DNA of 15,193 nucleotides from positions 1-15,193 of the forward strand of contig CAMPAT010000002.1 in assembly GCA_946633275.1 (NCBI GenBank), written 5' to 3'. A model generated the notes under the pieces. It was given only the letters and a program-made list of their open reading frames with translations. It did no database searches and was not told the DNA's origin. Source of the DNA: an uncultured Clostridia bacterium (GTDB taxonomy: Bacteria > Bacillota > Clostridia > Oscillospirales > Acutalibacteraceae). A program made the position numbers and the translations under genes. This document shows, piece by piece, positions 1-8,769 of the stretch. Numbering within the stretch: position 1 is the first letter of the stretch; each line of letters opens with the position of its first letter.

Positions 1-2
1 TC

Positions 3-167
3 TATATCTACGTATGTTGCAGCGACAGAATTCGTAAAATCAGCAAGGATAATCTTGTCGTAAGTGACGTTGAAGGCATTTACGAAGTTCCAAAACGATT
101 CTACAAGCTCGGAAGATACAGCATTTTCTGTAAATACGACGGACTCTATATTGACAAAGAGGAATAA
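3..167 (+). CDS. C-terminal fragment of an unrecognised protein
   Basis: An open frame enters from the left edge and runs 54 codons to a TAA at 165-167. Its composition looks like real protein: mixed charged and aromatic residues, and an ending rich in Tyr, Lys and Asp (...KYDGLYIDKEE). A bidirectional hairpin begins inside its stop codon, which is where a true 3' end would lie in this genome. There is a CC dipeptide near residue 5 of the visible part. I recognise no family, and the fragment carries no diagnostic motif, so function is unknown. An internal ATG at position 64 lies in a different frame and is not used here. Confidence 0.65.
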   Translation, partial: YIYVCCSDRIRKISKDNLVVSDVEGIYEVPKRFYKLGRYSIFCKYDGLYIDKEE

Positions 168-201
168 AATTAACGGCTGTCTGCGACAGCCGTTAATTTT
201 A
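165..201. terminator. Bidirectional hairpin terminator between convergent genes
   Basis: Positions 165-180 and 186-201 are perfect reverse complements (16 bp) around the 5-base loop CTGCG. The core is GC-rich (ACGGCTGT/ACAGCCGT) and is flanked by A on the left and T on the right, so each strand reads as a hairpin followed by a T-rich run. It sits between the + strand fragment ending at 167 and the minus-strand gene ending at 199. Both stop codons fall inside the stem. Confidence 0.9.
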
Positions 202-2334
202 CTTAACTTTAATCTTTTGTACGGTGCTCCAGGCGCCGTATATTTTTTTGCCTGAAAAGGTCTTATACGCTCTTACTCTGACGTAATACGTCTTGCCCTT
301 GCTAAAGCCTTTTCCTGTTGCATAAAGCGTATTCTTGCCCTTAACGAACTTTTCCGCAGCTTTCTTCTTCAGCGCCTTGTCCCTGTAATATGCAATCTGA
401 TAACCTGTAACGCCGCCTTTCGGCGCAGTCCATTTTACTTTTATCTTGCCGGATGACGGAGATGATACTGCACCTATCGGAACCTGCTTCGGCTTCGTTG
501 TGGCGGTAAGGACGTCGCTGCGAGAACCGTATTTCGTTTCTGTATCCTTGATATAAGCATTTACGGCAACGGGATAAGCTGTTCCGTACTTCAGACTGCT
601 GAAAACAGCCGACGTCGTGCTGCCCGAAGCTATGTTGCGGATAAAGGTATATTTCTTCGTTTTTGCGTTATAGCTATAAATATGGTAACCTGCCGCGCCT
701 GCAACCTTGTTCCACTTAATTGTGAAGGTGCTCGCCGTGTGCTTCGACTGTGCAAGTCCTGTTACCTTAGGCGGAAGCGCGTGGTAAGTCGCGCTCGCAT
801 AGTAGCTCTTCCACGCGGAGCCGACATACGGCTTAACACGGATATAATACTCGTTACCTGCGTTAAGTCCGCTGATTGAGGTACTTGTGTTAGTAACAGA
901 CTTTCCGAAAGTGTTGCCTGTGGTGTTATTCTTAACGTAAACGTAATACTTGCTCGCGCCGGAATACTTGTCCCACGAGAATGAAATCGACTCTTTTGTG
1001 CGCGAAGTAAGTTTAATGCTCGACGAAGCAGGAGTTTCCGCAGGCTGAGAGCTGTCTGCAGGAACAGTACACTTCGTACTCGGCATATTCTTAAATACGG
1101 GGATATAAAACGTGTGCGCGTCGTTAAGAAGTCCTGCGCTGTTATACGCCTTGTAAGTCATTGATGACTCGCTCGACGGAGCTGCTACAGTAGTAGTGTA
1201 CTCGTGGCCGTAAAGAGAGCTGCTCTTTGAATTAACATTAAACTTCTGAAGGTATCCTGTGTACTGATACTGTCTGTAGCCGTCCTTAATATACTCGGCG
1301 CCGTTATAAATCGTCGCGTAAGGCGTTGTCCACGGTCTTCCGTAATTAGTATATGTAGTTCTTATATCGCTCTTCTTGATGTAGCCGACTTCACCGTTCG
1401 TTGAATAAGAGGACCCCGACTGATTATAAAGTTTCACCTTATAATAATCGCCCGAAACTCCTCTGTAGGCGCAATACTGCTCGTTTTTAACAGCAGTATT
1501 AGTTCCTGTTCCTGCCCCCGAATAAAGCGTCGTAGCCTTATTTGTACGAAGGAAGCCGTCTGCCCATTCAAGACCCATAGTCGCATTTGAATATGCGCCG
1601 ATATTATAATAATTATATATTCCGACGAAGGGTTCTCGCGTACCGCAGGAGCCGCCTGCCTTCGACGCAGAGGAGGAACCTACCTCCTGCACAATCTTTG
1701 ACGCAAGATAATATGCGCTCATATCGCTGTCCTTGGCAGCCTGCAAAATCGCAGCGGAGTACTTAACAGTTTTGCCGTCCTTATAGAATGTCGACGTACC
1801 GCCGCTCGTATTAGTATAAGTAATATTCGCATTCTTCATCCAGGTGGAAGAAATAATGCTCTCAACGCCGGTCTGAGTCTGGGTTGACTTATAAGCAATA
1901 TGCTCAAACTGGAAAATATACTTATCGCTCAGCCAGTTACGCGGGTCCATATAATACTTAAGTGCATACTCGGAAGCGCAAACCCAGTCGGGACTCAGCT
2001 GAATGACGTATTTTCCGTTCTTCTTACACTTTGAGCACTGACAGTAATAATTATTGTTAGTTGAAGTGCTTGTTTCAATAACCTGCTGAGAATGCATTAC
2101 TGCTCGCTCTCCTGCGACAGCGGTCTCCCAGTCAAGATTAGTATTAAAAACCTTGAACTCCCATTTGGGATGTTTATTATGAAGCGCAACGAGGTCGCTG
2201 ATATAGCTCTCAGGGAAACCGAGAGAGCGGAGAGTTGAAGCGTAGTCGGCAGCTAAAGCAGAAAAACCTGCAGGAATAACAGCCGAAATGCAAAGTATCG
2301 CGGATAGAATTAAAGATAATAACTTCTTTTCCAT
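199..2334 (-). CDS. Secreted N-acetylglucosaminidase-like protein with three fibronectin type III domains
   Basis: This 711-residue protein probably cleaves glycan strands of peptidoglycan outside the cell. Residues 1-29 form a signal peptide (MEKK, hydrophobic core, ...FSALA-AD). Residues about 105-265 resemble the GH73-type glucosaminidase domain of clostridial secreted wall proteins: a YYMDPRNWLSDKYIFQFE block at 127-144, an ASKIVQEVGS block at 211-220 with Glu217 as candidate catalytic acid, and a YNYYNIGAYSN block at 240-250. A linker with SH3-like texture follows (about 285-425). Three FnIII domains lie at about 438-521, 522-615 and 617-711. A CQCSKC cluster (Cys98, 100, 103) is unusual in a secreted enzyme and might bind metal or form disulfides. 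There is no LPXTG or transmembrane anchor, so attachment would be non-covalent. The start has an AGAGGT ribosome binding site. The gene is transcribed alone from a consensus-like promoter. The enzyme class is inferred from motifs and has not been tested. Confidence 0.82.
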   Translation of the reverse strand: MEKKLLSLILSAILCISAVIPAGFSALAADYASTLRSLGFPESYISDLVALHNKHPKWEFKVFNTNLDWETAVAGERAVMHSQQVIETSTSTNNNYYCQCSKCKKNGKYVIQLSPDWVCASEYALKYYMDPRNWLSDKYIFQFEHIAYKSTQTQTGVESIISSTWMKNANITYTNTSGGTSTFYKDGKTVKYSAAILQAAKDSDMSAYYLASKIVQEVGSSSASKAGGSCGTREPFVGIYNYYNIGAYSNATMGLEWADGFLRTNKATTLYSGAGTGTNTAVKNEQYCAYRGVSGDYYKVKLYNQSGSSYSTNGEVGYIKKSDIRTTYTNYGRPWTTPYATIYNGAEYIKDGYRQYQYTGYLQKFNVNSKSSSLYGHEYTTTVAAPSSESSMTYKAYNSAGLLNDAHTFYIPVFKNMPSTKCTVPADSSQPAETPASSSIKLTSRTKESISFSWDKYSGASKYYVYVKNNTTGNTFGKSVTNTSTSISGLNAGNEYYIRVKPYVGSAWKSYYASATYHALPPKVTGLAQSKHTASTFTIKWNKVAGAAGYHIYSYNAKTKKYTFIRNIASGSTTSAVFSSLKYGTAYPVAVNAYIKDTETKYGSRSDVLTATTKPKQVPIGAVSSPSSGKIKVKWTAPKGGVTGYQIAYYRDKALKKKAAEKFVKGKNTLYATGKGFSKGKTYYVRVRAYKTFSGKKIYGAWSTVQKIKVK

Positions 2335-2355
2335 ATAAACTACCTCTTAACATTT

Positions 2356-2384
2356 ATGATATCATTTTGTAACCCTTTTGTCAA
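2356..2384 (-). promoter_or_regulatory. Sigma-A-type promoter for the glucosaminidase gene
   Basis: Read on the minus strand, TTGACA (complement of 2379-2384, a perfect -35) is followed after 17 bp by TATCAT (complement of 2356-2361, 5 of 6 matches). The start point would be near 2349, about 15 bases ahead of the start codon at 2334. The -10 box is half of a perfect 10-bp palindrome, ATGATATCAT, at 2356-2365, which may be an operator. Confidence 0.75.
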
Positions 2385-2447
2385 ATGTCAGTAAATGGAA
2401 GAATGAATTGCAGAAAAAGATAAAATCAAAGAAATTTTTGAAAGAAC

Positions 2448-2476
2448 TTGCAACTTTTTGTTGAATTATATATAAT
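2448..2476 (+). promoter_or_regulatory. Sigma-A-type promoter for the XRE-family regulator
   Basis: TTGCAA at 2448-2453 (5 of 6) is followed by a 17-bp spacer and a perfect TATAAT at 2471-2476. The transcript would start near 2483, leaving a leader of about 23 bases with the GGGGG ribosome binding site at 2494-2498. A small inverted repeat, CAAC-TTTTT-GTTG (2451-2463), overlaps the -35 box and spacer and could be a weak autoregulatory site. Confidence 0.8.
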
Positions 2477-2505
2477 GAGTATAGTTAATTATTGGGGGAA
2501 ATACT

Positions 2506-2922
2506 ATGCCTTATAAGATGTCTGACCCTGTCAGAAAAGAGGAAAAACGTCTCAAGCGTATTTTACAATCTAATTTAGTCGCTATCAGAAAAAGTAAAAA
2601 TCTTACTCAGGCTATGATGGCTGAAGCGCTCGGAATAAGCCGCGAGACATACTCAAATTACGAAGGAAGAACTATTCCGCCGCATTTTGTAATCTCAAAG
2701 CTCGCTAAGGTTTACAACGTATCGCCGGGAGTCTTTTACAGCGAAAATCTCAATGTAACAACGCTTTTCGTAGAAAACGATAACGACACTATATACGGCG
2801 AGAGCAGGTTCACCGACCTGACTGATTTTGAAAAGCTGACTCTGATGAAATTCAGACAACTCAACAAATCCGACAAAGAGAAGATATCTAAAATGATAGA
2901 TGAAAAACTGAAAGAAGTATAA
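2506..2922 (+). CDS. XRE-family helix-turn-helix transcriptional regulator
   Basis: This 138-residue cytoplasmic protein should bind DNA as a dimer. Residues about 22-77 form a Cro/C1-type helix-turn-helix: QSNLVAIRKSKNLTQ, then the recognition region MAEALGISRETYSNYEGR (38-55) and the stabilising helices through NVSPGVFYSE. The C-terminal half (about 85-138) is charged and ends in a helical KEKISKMIDEKL tail, similar to the short tails of many Firmicutes Xre regulators. No peptidase, cupin or other sensor domain is visible, so any signal is unknown. The start is the first ATG after a GGGGGAA ribosome binding site, with a strong promoter just upstream. The gene is divergent from the secreted glucosaminidase gene with a 171-bp gap; local control of that gene and of itself is a reasonable inference but not shown. 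Confidence 0.87.
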   Translation: MPYKMSDPVRKEEKRLKRILQSNLVAIRKSKNLTQAMMAEALGISRETYSNYEGRTIPPHFVISKLAKVYNVSPGVFYSENLNVTTLFVENDNDTIYGESRFTDLTDFEKLTLMKFRQLNKSDKEKISKMIDEKLKEV

Positions 2923-2962
2923 TGATAAGAGCTATCTCGAAATCGAGATAGCTCTTTTCATT
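2921..2962. terminator. Bidirectional hairpin terminator
   Basis: Positions 2921-2940 and 2943-2962 are reverse complements with a single mismatch; the core AAGAGCTATCTCGA/TCGAGATAGCTCTT is perfect. On the plus strand TTTT follows the core, and on the minus strand ATCATT. It separates the convergent regulator gene (ending 2922) and HAD phosphatase gene (ending 2961) and overlaps both stop codons. Confidence 0.88.
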
Positions 2963-3560
2963 ATATTGCTTCTTTAATAGCAGCGAGAAGCTCGTCATAT
3001 GTTTCAAACGCAGGAAGCTCAGGATAATCCTTCTTAATCTGCTCTGTGCTTCTGAAAAGGAAGCCTGCCTTACTTGCCTGAATCATACCGAGGTCATTAA
3101 AGCTGTCGCCGCTTGCGATAGTTTCATAACCGATTGACTGAAGCGCTTTAACTGTAGTCAGTTTCGACTTTTCACATCTCATCTTAAAGCCTGTTACTTC
3201 TCCGCCTTCGCCTATAATAAGCTCGTTGCAGAAAATCGTAGGATATCCGAGCTTAGCCATAAGCGGCGCCGCAAACTGAGTAAAGGTATCGCTGATGATA
3301 ATAACCTGTCCGAGCTTGCGAAGTTCGTCGAGAAACTCCTTAGCGCCCTCCATAGGTTCAATTTTCTCTATAGTGTCCTGTATTTCTTTTAGTCCGAGTC
3401 CGTGCTCCTTAAGAATACCGAGACGGTAATTCATAAGCTTATCGTAATCAGGCTCGTCGCGAGTCGTACGCTTAAGCTCGGGGATACCGCTCGCCTCGGC
3501 AAAAGCAATCCAGATTTCGGGCACGAGAACGCCCTCTAAATCAAGGCATACAATATGCAT
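2961..3560 (-). CDS. thrH: ThrH-like HAD phosphatase (phosphoserine phosphatase / homoserine phosphotransferase family)
   Basis: A HAD-superfamily enzyme of 199 residues that very closely resembles ThrH of Pseudomonas, which removes phosphate from phosphoserine and can pass it to homoserine. Visible motifs, numbered from the chosen start: the nucleophile loop CLDLEGVLVPEIW with Asp7 and the ThrH-typical Glu9 (motif I is DxE, not DxD); motif II Ser90 in IIISDTF; and motif III GDSFND with Asp152 and Asp156. The helical cap lies between motifs I and II. The longer frame opens with TTG at 3575, but the ATG at 3560 has GGAGGA 7 bases upstream and gives the family's usual MHIVCLDLEG N-terminus, so I start there. 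It is the last gene of the alaS operon, 23 bp after the phosphoribosyltransferase. No serine or threonine biosynthesis genes are nearby, so the true substrate here is uncertain. Confidence 0.88.
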   Translation of the reverse strand: MHIVCLDLEGVLVPEIWIAFAEASGIPELKRTTRDEPDYDKLMNYRLGILKEHGLGLKEIQDTIEKIEPMEGAKEFLDELRKLGQVIIISDTFTQFAAPLMAKLGYPTIFCNELIIGEGGEVTGFKMRCEKSKLTTVKALQSIGYETIASGDSFNDLGMIQASKAGFLFRSTEQIKKDYPELPAFETYDELLAAIKEAI

Positions 3561-3567
3561 AGTCTTG

Positions 3568-3573
3568 TCCTCC
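3568..3573 (-). promoter_or_regulatory. Ribosome binding site that fixes the thrH start
   Basis: The minus strand reads GGAGGA here, 7 bases ahead of the ATG at 3560-3558. The alternative upstream TTG at 3575-3573 would overlap this site and lacks a site of its own, so the ATG is preferred. Confidence 0.8.
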
Positions 3574-3583
3574 AATAATTAAA

Positions 3584-4150
3584 TTACTTAAAGAAAAGCG
3601 GAAGCTTTTCAAGGAAGAAAATATCATCCCTGTCTGCGCTTGCGCCCTCTGCGAGAGGAGCGCAGCAGCCGACAATTTCAGCGTCAAATTTCTTAACAAG
3701 CTCAATAACAGCTTTAAGGCTCTCGCCAGTCGAGATAACGTCGTCGACAATAAGAACTCTCTTGCCTGTAAGCAAATCGCCGTCCTCATGACCGAGATAG
3801 AGCGTCTGCTCCTTCTGAGTCGTAATCGAGGTTACGGAAACCTTGACAGGATTATCCATATAAACCTTAACCGACTTGCGGGCTACGATATACTTCTTTC
3901 CGCTCTGCTTGCTCATTTCGTAAGCAAGCGGAATTGATTTTGCCTCAGGAGTCACGATGTAATCGAACTCGGGAGCGATTTTAAGGAGCTCCTCAGCGCA
4001 TCTCTCCGAAAGCTCAACGTCGCCGAAAAGAATGAAAGCGGCGATATCGAGATTATCAGATACGGAAAACTTCTGAAGCTGTCTTGTAAGTCCTGCGATA
4101 TGAAGCTCATAGAACTCCTTATCTTTTCTTTGCATATTATTAGTAATCAT
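3584..4150 (-). CDS. Phosphoribosyltransferase (adenine/xanthine PRTase-like)
   Basis: A 188-residue type I phosphoribosyltransferase. The PRPP-binding motif is clear at residues 132-144 (VLIVDDVISTGES: two acidic residues, then the TGES phosphate loop). The EFDYIVTPEAKSIPLAYEMS segment (61-80) matches the start of the purine PRTase fold, and RKSVKVYMDNP (91-101) followed by the T/Q-rich segment corresponds to the flexible active-site loop seen in adenine and xanthine enzymes. Such enzymes condense a nucleobase with PRPP to give a nucleotide. The base cannot be read from the sequence; adenine is the nearest guess, but the divergent N-terminus also fits an uncharacterised PRTase. Its ATG overlaps the HIT gene stop by 4 bases (ATGA), with an AGGAGAAGG ribosome binding site inside the HIT gene, which indicates translational coupling. 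Confidence 0.82.
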   Translation of the reverse strand: MITNNMQRKDKEFYELHIAGLTRQLQKFSVSDNLDIAAFILFGDVELSERCAEELLKIAPEFDYIVTPEAKSIPLAYEMSKQSGKKYIVARKSVKVYMDNPVKVSVTSITTQKEQTLYLGHEDGDLLTGKRVLIVDDVISTGESLKAVIELVKKFDAEIVGCCAPLAEGASADRDDIFFLEKLPLFFK

Positions 4151-4479
4151 ATAAGTCCTTCTCCTAACTCAACTCCGCCGATAAGGTGGAAATGAAGATG
4201 CATTACAGTCTGTCCTGCGTCTTTGCCGCAGTTATTAATAATTCTGTAAGACTCAATGCCCTGCGACTTTGCGATTTCGCCGAGCTTCTCAAAAATATGA
4301 GCAACGTACTTGCTGTTTTCAGCAGTAATATCGTTTGCGCACTCGATATGTTCCTTCGGAACTGCAAGGATATGCACGGGAGCAACGGGATTCAAGTCCT
4401 TAAAGGCAACCATCATATCGTCCTCGTAAACCTTAGTTGAAGGAATATTGCCATTTATTATTTCACAAAAAACACACAT
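4147..4479 (-). CDS. HIT-family nucleotide hydrolase (HINT-like)
   Basis: A 110-residue histidine-triad protein. The signature HLHFHLIGG occupies residues 94-102; by comparison with Hint proteins the middle histidine (His96) is the likely nucleophile. The N-terminal CVFCEIINGNIPS (2-14) has the Cys2/Cys5 pair found in many bacterial members with a zinc site. Length and motif order match the Hint branch, which hydrolyses adenosine 5'-phosphoramidates and acyl-adenylates, including aminoacyl-AMP released by tRNA synthetases. Placement directly after alaS (10 bp between the two coding regions) makes clean-up of alanyl-AMP an attractive idea, but this is inference. Its ribosome binding site (AGGAG, complement of 4487-4491) overlaps the alaS stop codon, so the genes are co-translated. 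Confidence 0.92.
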   Translation of the reverse strand: MCVFCEIINGNIPSTKVYEDDMMVAFKDLNPVAPVHILAVPKEHIECANDITAENSKYVAHIFEKLGEIAKSQGIESYRIINNCGKDAGQTVMHLHFHLIGGVELGEGLI

Positions 4480-4489
4480 AATCGGTCTC

Positions 4490-7117
<2,628 letters not shown>

Positions 7118-7158
7118 ATATGTTATACCTCATAGGTTTAATAATCATAAGCGCGACA

Positions 7159-7184
7159 AACGGTGCGACCCTCATCGCACCGTT
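7159..7184 (-). terminator. Hairpin between ydbC and alaS, possible partial terminator
   Basis: AACGGTGCGA (7159-7168) and TCGCACCGTT (7175-7184) form a perfect 10-bp GC-rich stem with a 6-base loop. On the minus strand it follows the ydbC-like stop codon (7196) and is trailed by TTTGTCGCGCTT, only a weak T-run. It may terminate leakily or stabilise the ydbC mRNA 3' end, leaving alaS to read-through or to a promoter I cannot identify. Confidence 0.6.
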
Positions 7185-7195
7185 AACGCATCATA

Positions 7196-7411
7196 TTAAA
7201 GCTTTTCTACAAGCTTAGCGAGTTCCTGAAGCTCTTCCTTTGTAAAGGTTAAGCCTTTACTCATCTTGTCGTGCTCAGGCGACCAATCTCTGATGTCAAC
7301 CTTAGGCTCGCGACCGTTCCAGGAAATCATATTAACCTCTCTTGTCCAGCCTCTTGCTGTCTCGCTGATTACGCCGAGGTGCTCAGTGATTTCATACTTG
7401 ATTTCAGGCAT
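7196..7411 (-). CDS. YdbC-like PC4-family single-stranded-nucleic-acid-binding protein
   Basis: A 71-residue protein that resembles YdbC of lactococci, a bacterial relative of the eukaryotic coactivator PC4. Recognisable family features are the N-terminal KYEITEHLGVISETARGWT, the core MISWNGREPKVDIRDW (28-43), the PEHDKMSKGLTFTKEE block and a C-terminal helix. These proteins form small dimers with a curved beta-sheet that binds single-stranded DNA or RNA; the physiological role in bacteria is not settled. The start is clear: an AAGGAGGAGAG ribosome binding site, one of the strongest in the window. It lies 37 bp after ackA and 78 bp before alaS on the same strand. I find no convincing promoter in the ackA-ydbC gap, so it may share the ackA transcript. 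Confidence 0.85.
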   Translation of the reverse strand: MPEIKYEITEHLGVISETARGWTREVNMISWNGREPKVDIRDWSPEHDKMSKGLTFTKEELQELAKLVEKL

Positions 7412-7448
7412 TTTACTCTCCTCCTTTATAATTTAGTATATAAGAAAT

Positions 7449-8669
7449 TTATTTCAAATTACTTACAATTTCCTTAGTATCCTGTGCAATCATAAGCTCT
7501 TCATCAGTTGCAAGGATAAACACTCTGATATTGCTGTCAGGCTCAGTAAGCTCAGCTTCAGCGCCCTTAACAGTCTTAGCGTTAATCTCTTCGTTAATCT
7601 GAACGCCGAGGAAGCCGAGATAAGAACAAATCTTAGAGCGAAGCCATACGCCGTTCTCGCCGATACCACCCGTGAATACAATAGCGTCAACGCCGTTCAT
7701 AGCTGCTGCATAAGAGCCGATGAACTTTGCAATCTGATAAGCCTGCATTTCATGAGCGAGGATGGCTCTCTCGTTTCCTGCGTTCTGAGCTGCGCAGATA
7801 TCTCTGTCGTCAGACGAAACGCCTGAGACAGCGTTAACGCCTGATTTCTTATTAAGAATAGTATCCATCTCATCAGCAGAAAGATTTTCTTTCTTCATAA
7901 TGAAGGTAACTGCCGACGGGTCAACTGCGCCTGAGCGAGTACCCATCATAAAGCCGTCGAGCGGAGTGAAGCCCATTGATGTATCAACAACTTCGCCGTT
8001 CATAACGGCTGCGATAGAAGAACCGTTACCGAGATGGCAGGTAATAGTCTTAATATCTTCAAACTTCTTGCCCATCTTATCGGCTACTCTGTGCGATACG
8101 AACTTATGAGATGTGCCGTGGAAGCCGTACTTACGAACTCCGTACTTCTCATAATACTCATATGGCATAGCGTACATATACGCCTTGGCAGGCATTGTTG
8201 AATGAAAAGCGGTATCGAAAACGAATACCTGAGGAACGTCCTTGCCCACAACGTTTACGCAGGCCTCATAGCCCTGAAGGTTTGCAGGATTATGAAGCGG
8301 TGCAAGAGGAGAAAGCTCCTTAACGTCAGCGGCAACCTTATCGTCAACAAGAACTGACTTCTTATACTTAGCGCCGCCCTGAACTACACGGTGGCCGATA
8401 GCGTCGATTTCGCTAAAGGAATTAACGACCTTATGCTCGCCTTCGGAAAGAATATACTTAACTTCGTTGAAAGCGTCCGTATGGGTTGGAAGCTCTTTAT
8501 CATAAGTGAACTTCTCGCCGTTTACTTTAATAATAACATTTTCTTCGCCGCCTTTGATTTTGAGACCGATTCTCTCGATAGCGCCTTTACAAAGAACAGA
8601 TTCATCAGTCATATCCATAAGCTGATACTTAAGTGATGAACTGCCACAGTTGATAACAAGAATTTTCAA
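7449..8669 (-). CDS. ackA: Acetate kinase
   Basis: Cytoplasmic enzyme converting acetyl phosphate and ADP to acetate and ATP (reversible), the ATP-yielding last step of acetate fermentation. From the chosen start it is 406 residues, the family norm. The N-terminus KILVINCGSSSLKYQL is the acetate/butyrate kinase signature with the Asn and Ser phosphate ligands; the second signature, KYGFHGTSHKFVS, and the nucleotide-site segments ITCHLGNGSSIAAV and FTGGIGENG are all present. The frame stays open to an ATG at 8708, but the TTG at 8669 has GGAGG at good spacing and gives the standard N-terminus, so TTG is taken. The phosphotransacetylase gene (pta) that often sits beside ackA is not adjacent. 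tmcAL is divergent, and the two promoters overlap. Confidence 0.97.
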   Translation of the reverse strand: MKILVINCGSSSLKYQLMDMTDESVLCKGAIERIGLKIKGGEENVIIKVNGEKFTYDKELPTHTDAFNEVKYILSEGEHKVVNSFSEIDAIGHRVVQGGAKYKKSVLVDDKVAADVKELSPLAPLHNPANLQGYEACVNVVGKDVPQVFVFDTAFHSTMPAKAYMYAMPYEYYEKYGVRKYGFHGTSHKFVSHRVADKMGKKFEDIKTITCHLGNGSSIAAVMNGEVVDTSMGFTPLDGFMMGTRSGAVDPSAVTFIMKKENLSADEMDTILNKKSGVNAVSGVSSDDRDICAAQNAGNERAILAHEMQAYQIAKFIGSYAAAMNGVDAIVFTGGIGENGVWLRSKICSYLGFLGVQINEEINAKTVKGAEAELTEPDSNIRVFILATDEELMIAQDTKEIVSNLK

Positions 8670-8677
8670 AACTGTAA

Positions 8678-8682
8678 CCTCC
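8678..8682 (-). promoter_or_regulatory. Ribosome binding site supporting the TTG start of ackA
   Basis: The minus strand reads GGAGG here, 8 bases ahead of the TTG at 8669-8667. The in-frame ATG codons further upstream (8708, 8705) have no such site and lie at or beyond the expected transcription start. Confidence 0.75.
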
Positions 8683-8686
8683 GTAC

Positions 8687-8715
8687 TTGAAATATACTCT
8701 AACATCATTTATAAT
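8687..8715 (+). promoter_or_regulatory. Promoter for tmcAL, overlapping the ackA promoter
   Basis: TTGAAA at 8687-8692 (5 of 6), a 17-bp spacer, then a perfect TATAAT at 8710-8715. The start point would fall near 8722, about 48 bases ahead of the tmcAL ATG at 8770. Further TATAAT copies at 8722-8727 and 8730-8735 lack a good -35 box at the right distance. Confidence 0.72.
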
Positions 8716-8740
8716 ATAATATATAATAGTATAATGTCAA
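8711..8740 (-). promoter_or_regulatory. Promoter for ackA, overlapping the tmcAL promoter
   Basis: On the minus strand, a perfect TTGACA (complement of 8735-8740), an 18-bp spacer, and TATTAT (complement of 8711-8716, 5 of 6). The start point would be near 8704, about 35 bases ahead of the TTG start. The -10 box covers nearly the same bases as the tmcAL -10 box at 8710-8715, so both promoters cannot be occupied at once. Confidence 0.68.
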
Positions 8741-8769
8741 GTAAAAATAATAATTTAAGGGATTTTTTT

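Noticed and set aside
3541..3789. Minus-strand frame of 82 codons across the thrH/PRTase junction
   Set aside because: Leu/Ser/Arg-rich out-of-frame reading of two well-supported genes.
8670..8708. N-terminal extension of ackA from the ATG at 8708
   Set aside because: The extension has no family counterpart, and the TTG at 8669 has a good GGAGG site; the predicted start of transcription (about 8704) lies inside the extension.
8710..8735. AT-rich TATAAT-repeating tract as a repeat element or origin
   Set aside because: The short alternating A/T tract is fully explained by overlapping -10 regions of two promoters; no DnaA-box cluster or iteron pattern is present.
8650..8769. N-terminal extension of tmcAL from 8650
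   Set aside because: It overlaps ackA and its promoter, lies upstream of the likely transcription start, and lacks a ribosome binding site; the ATG at 8770 has one and gives the family N-terminus.
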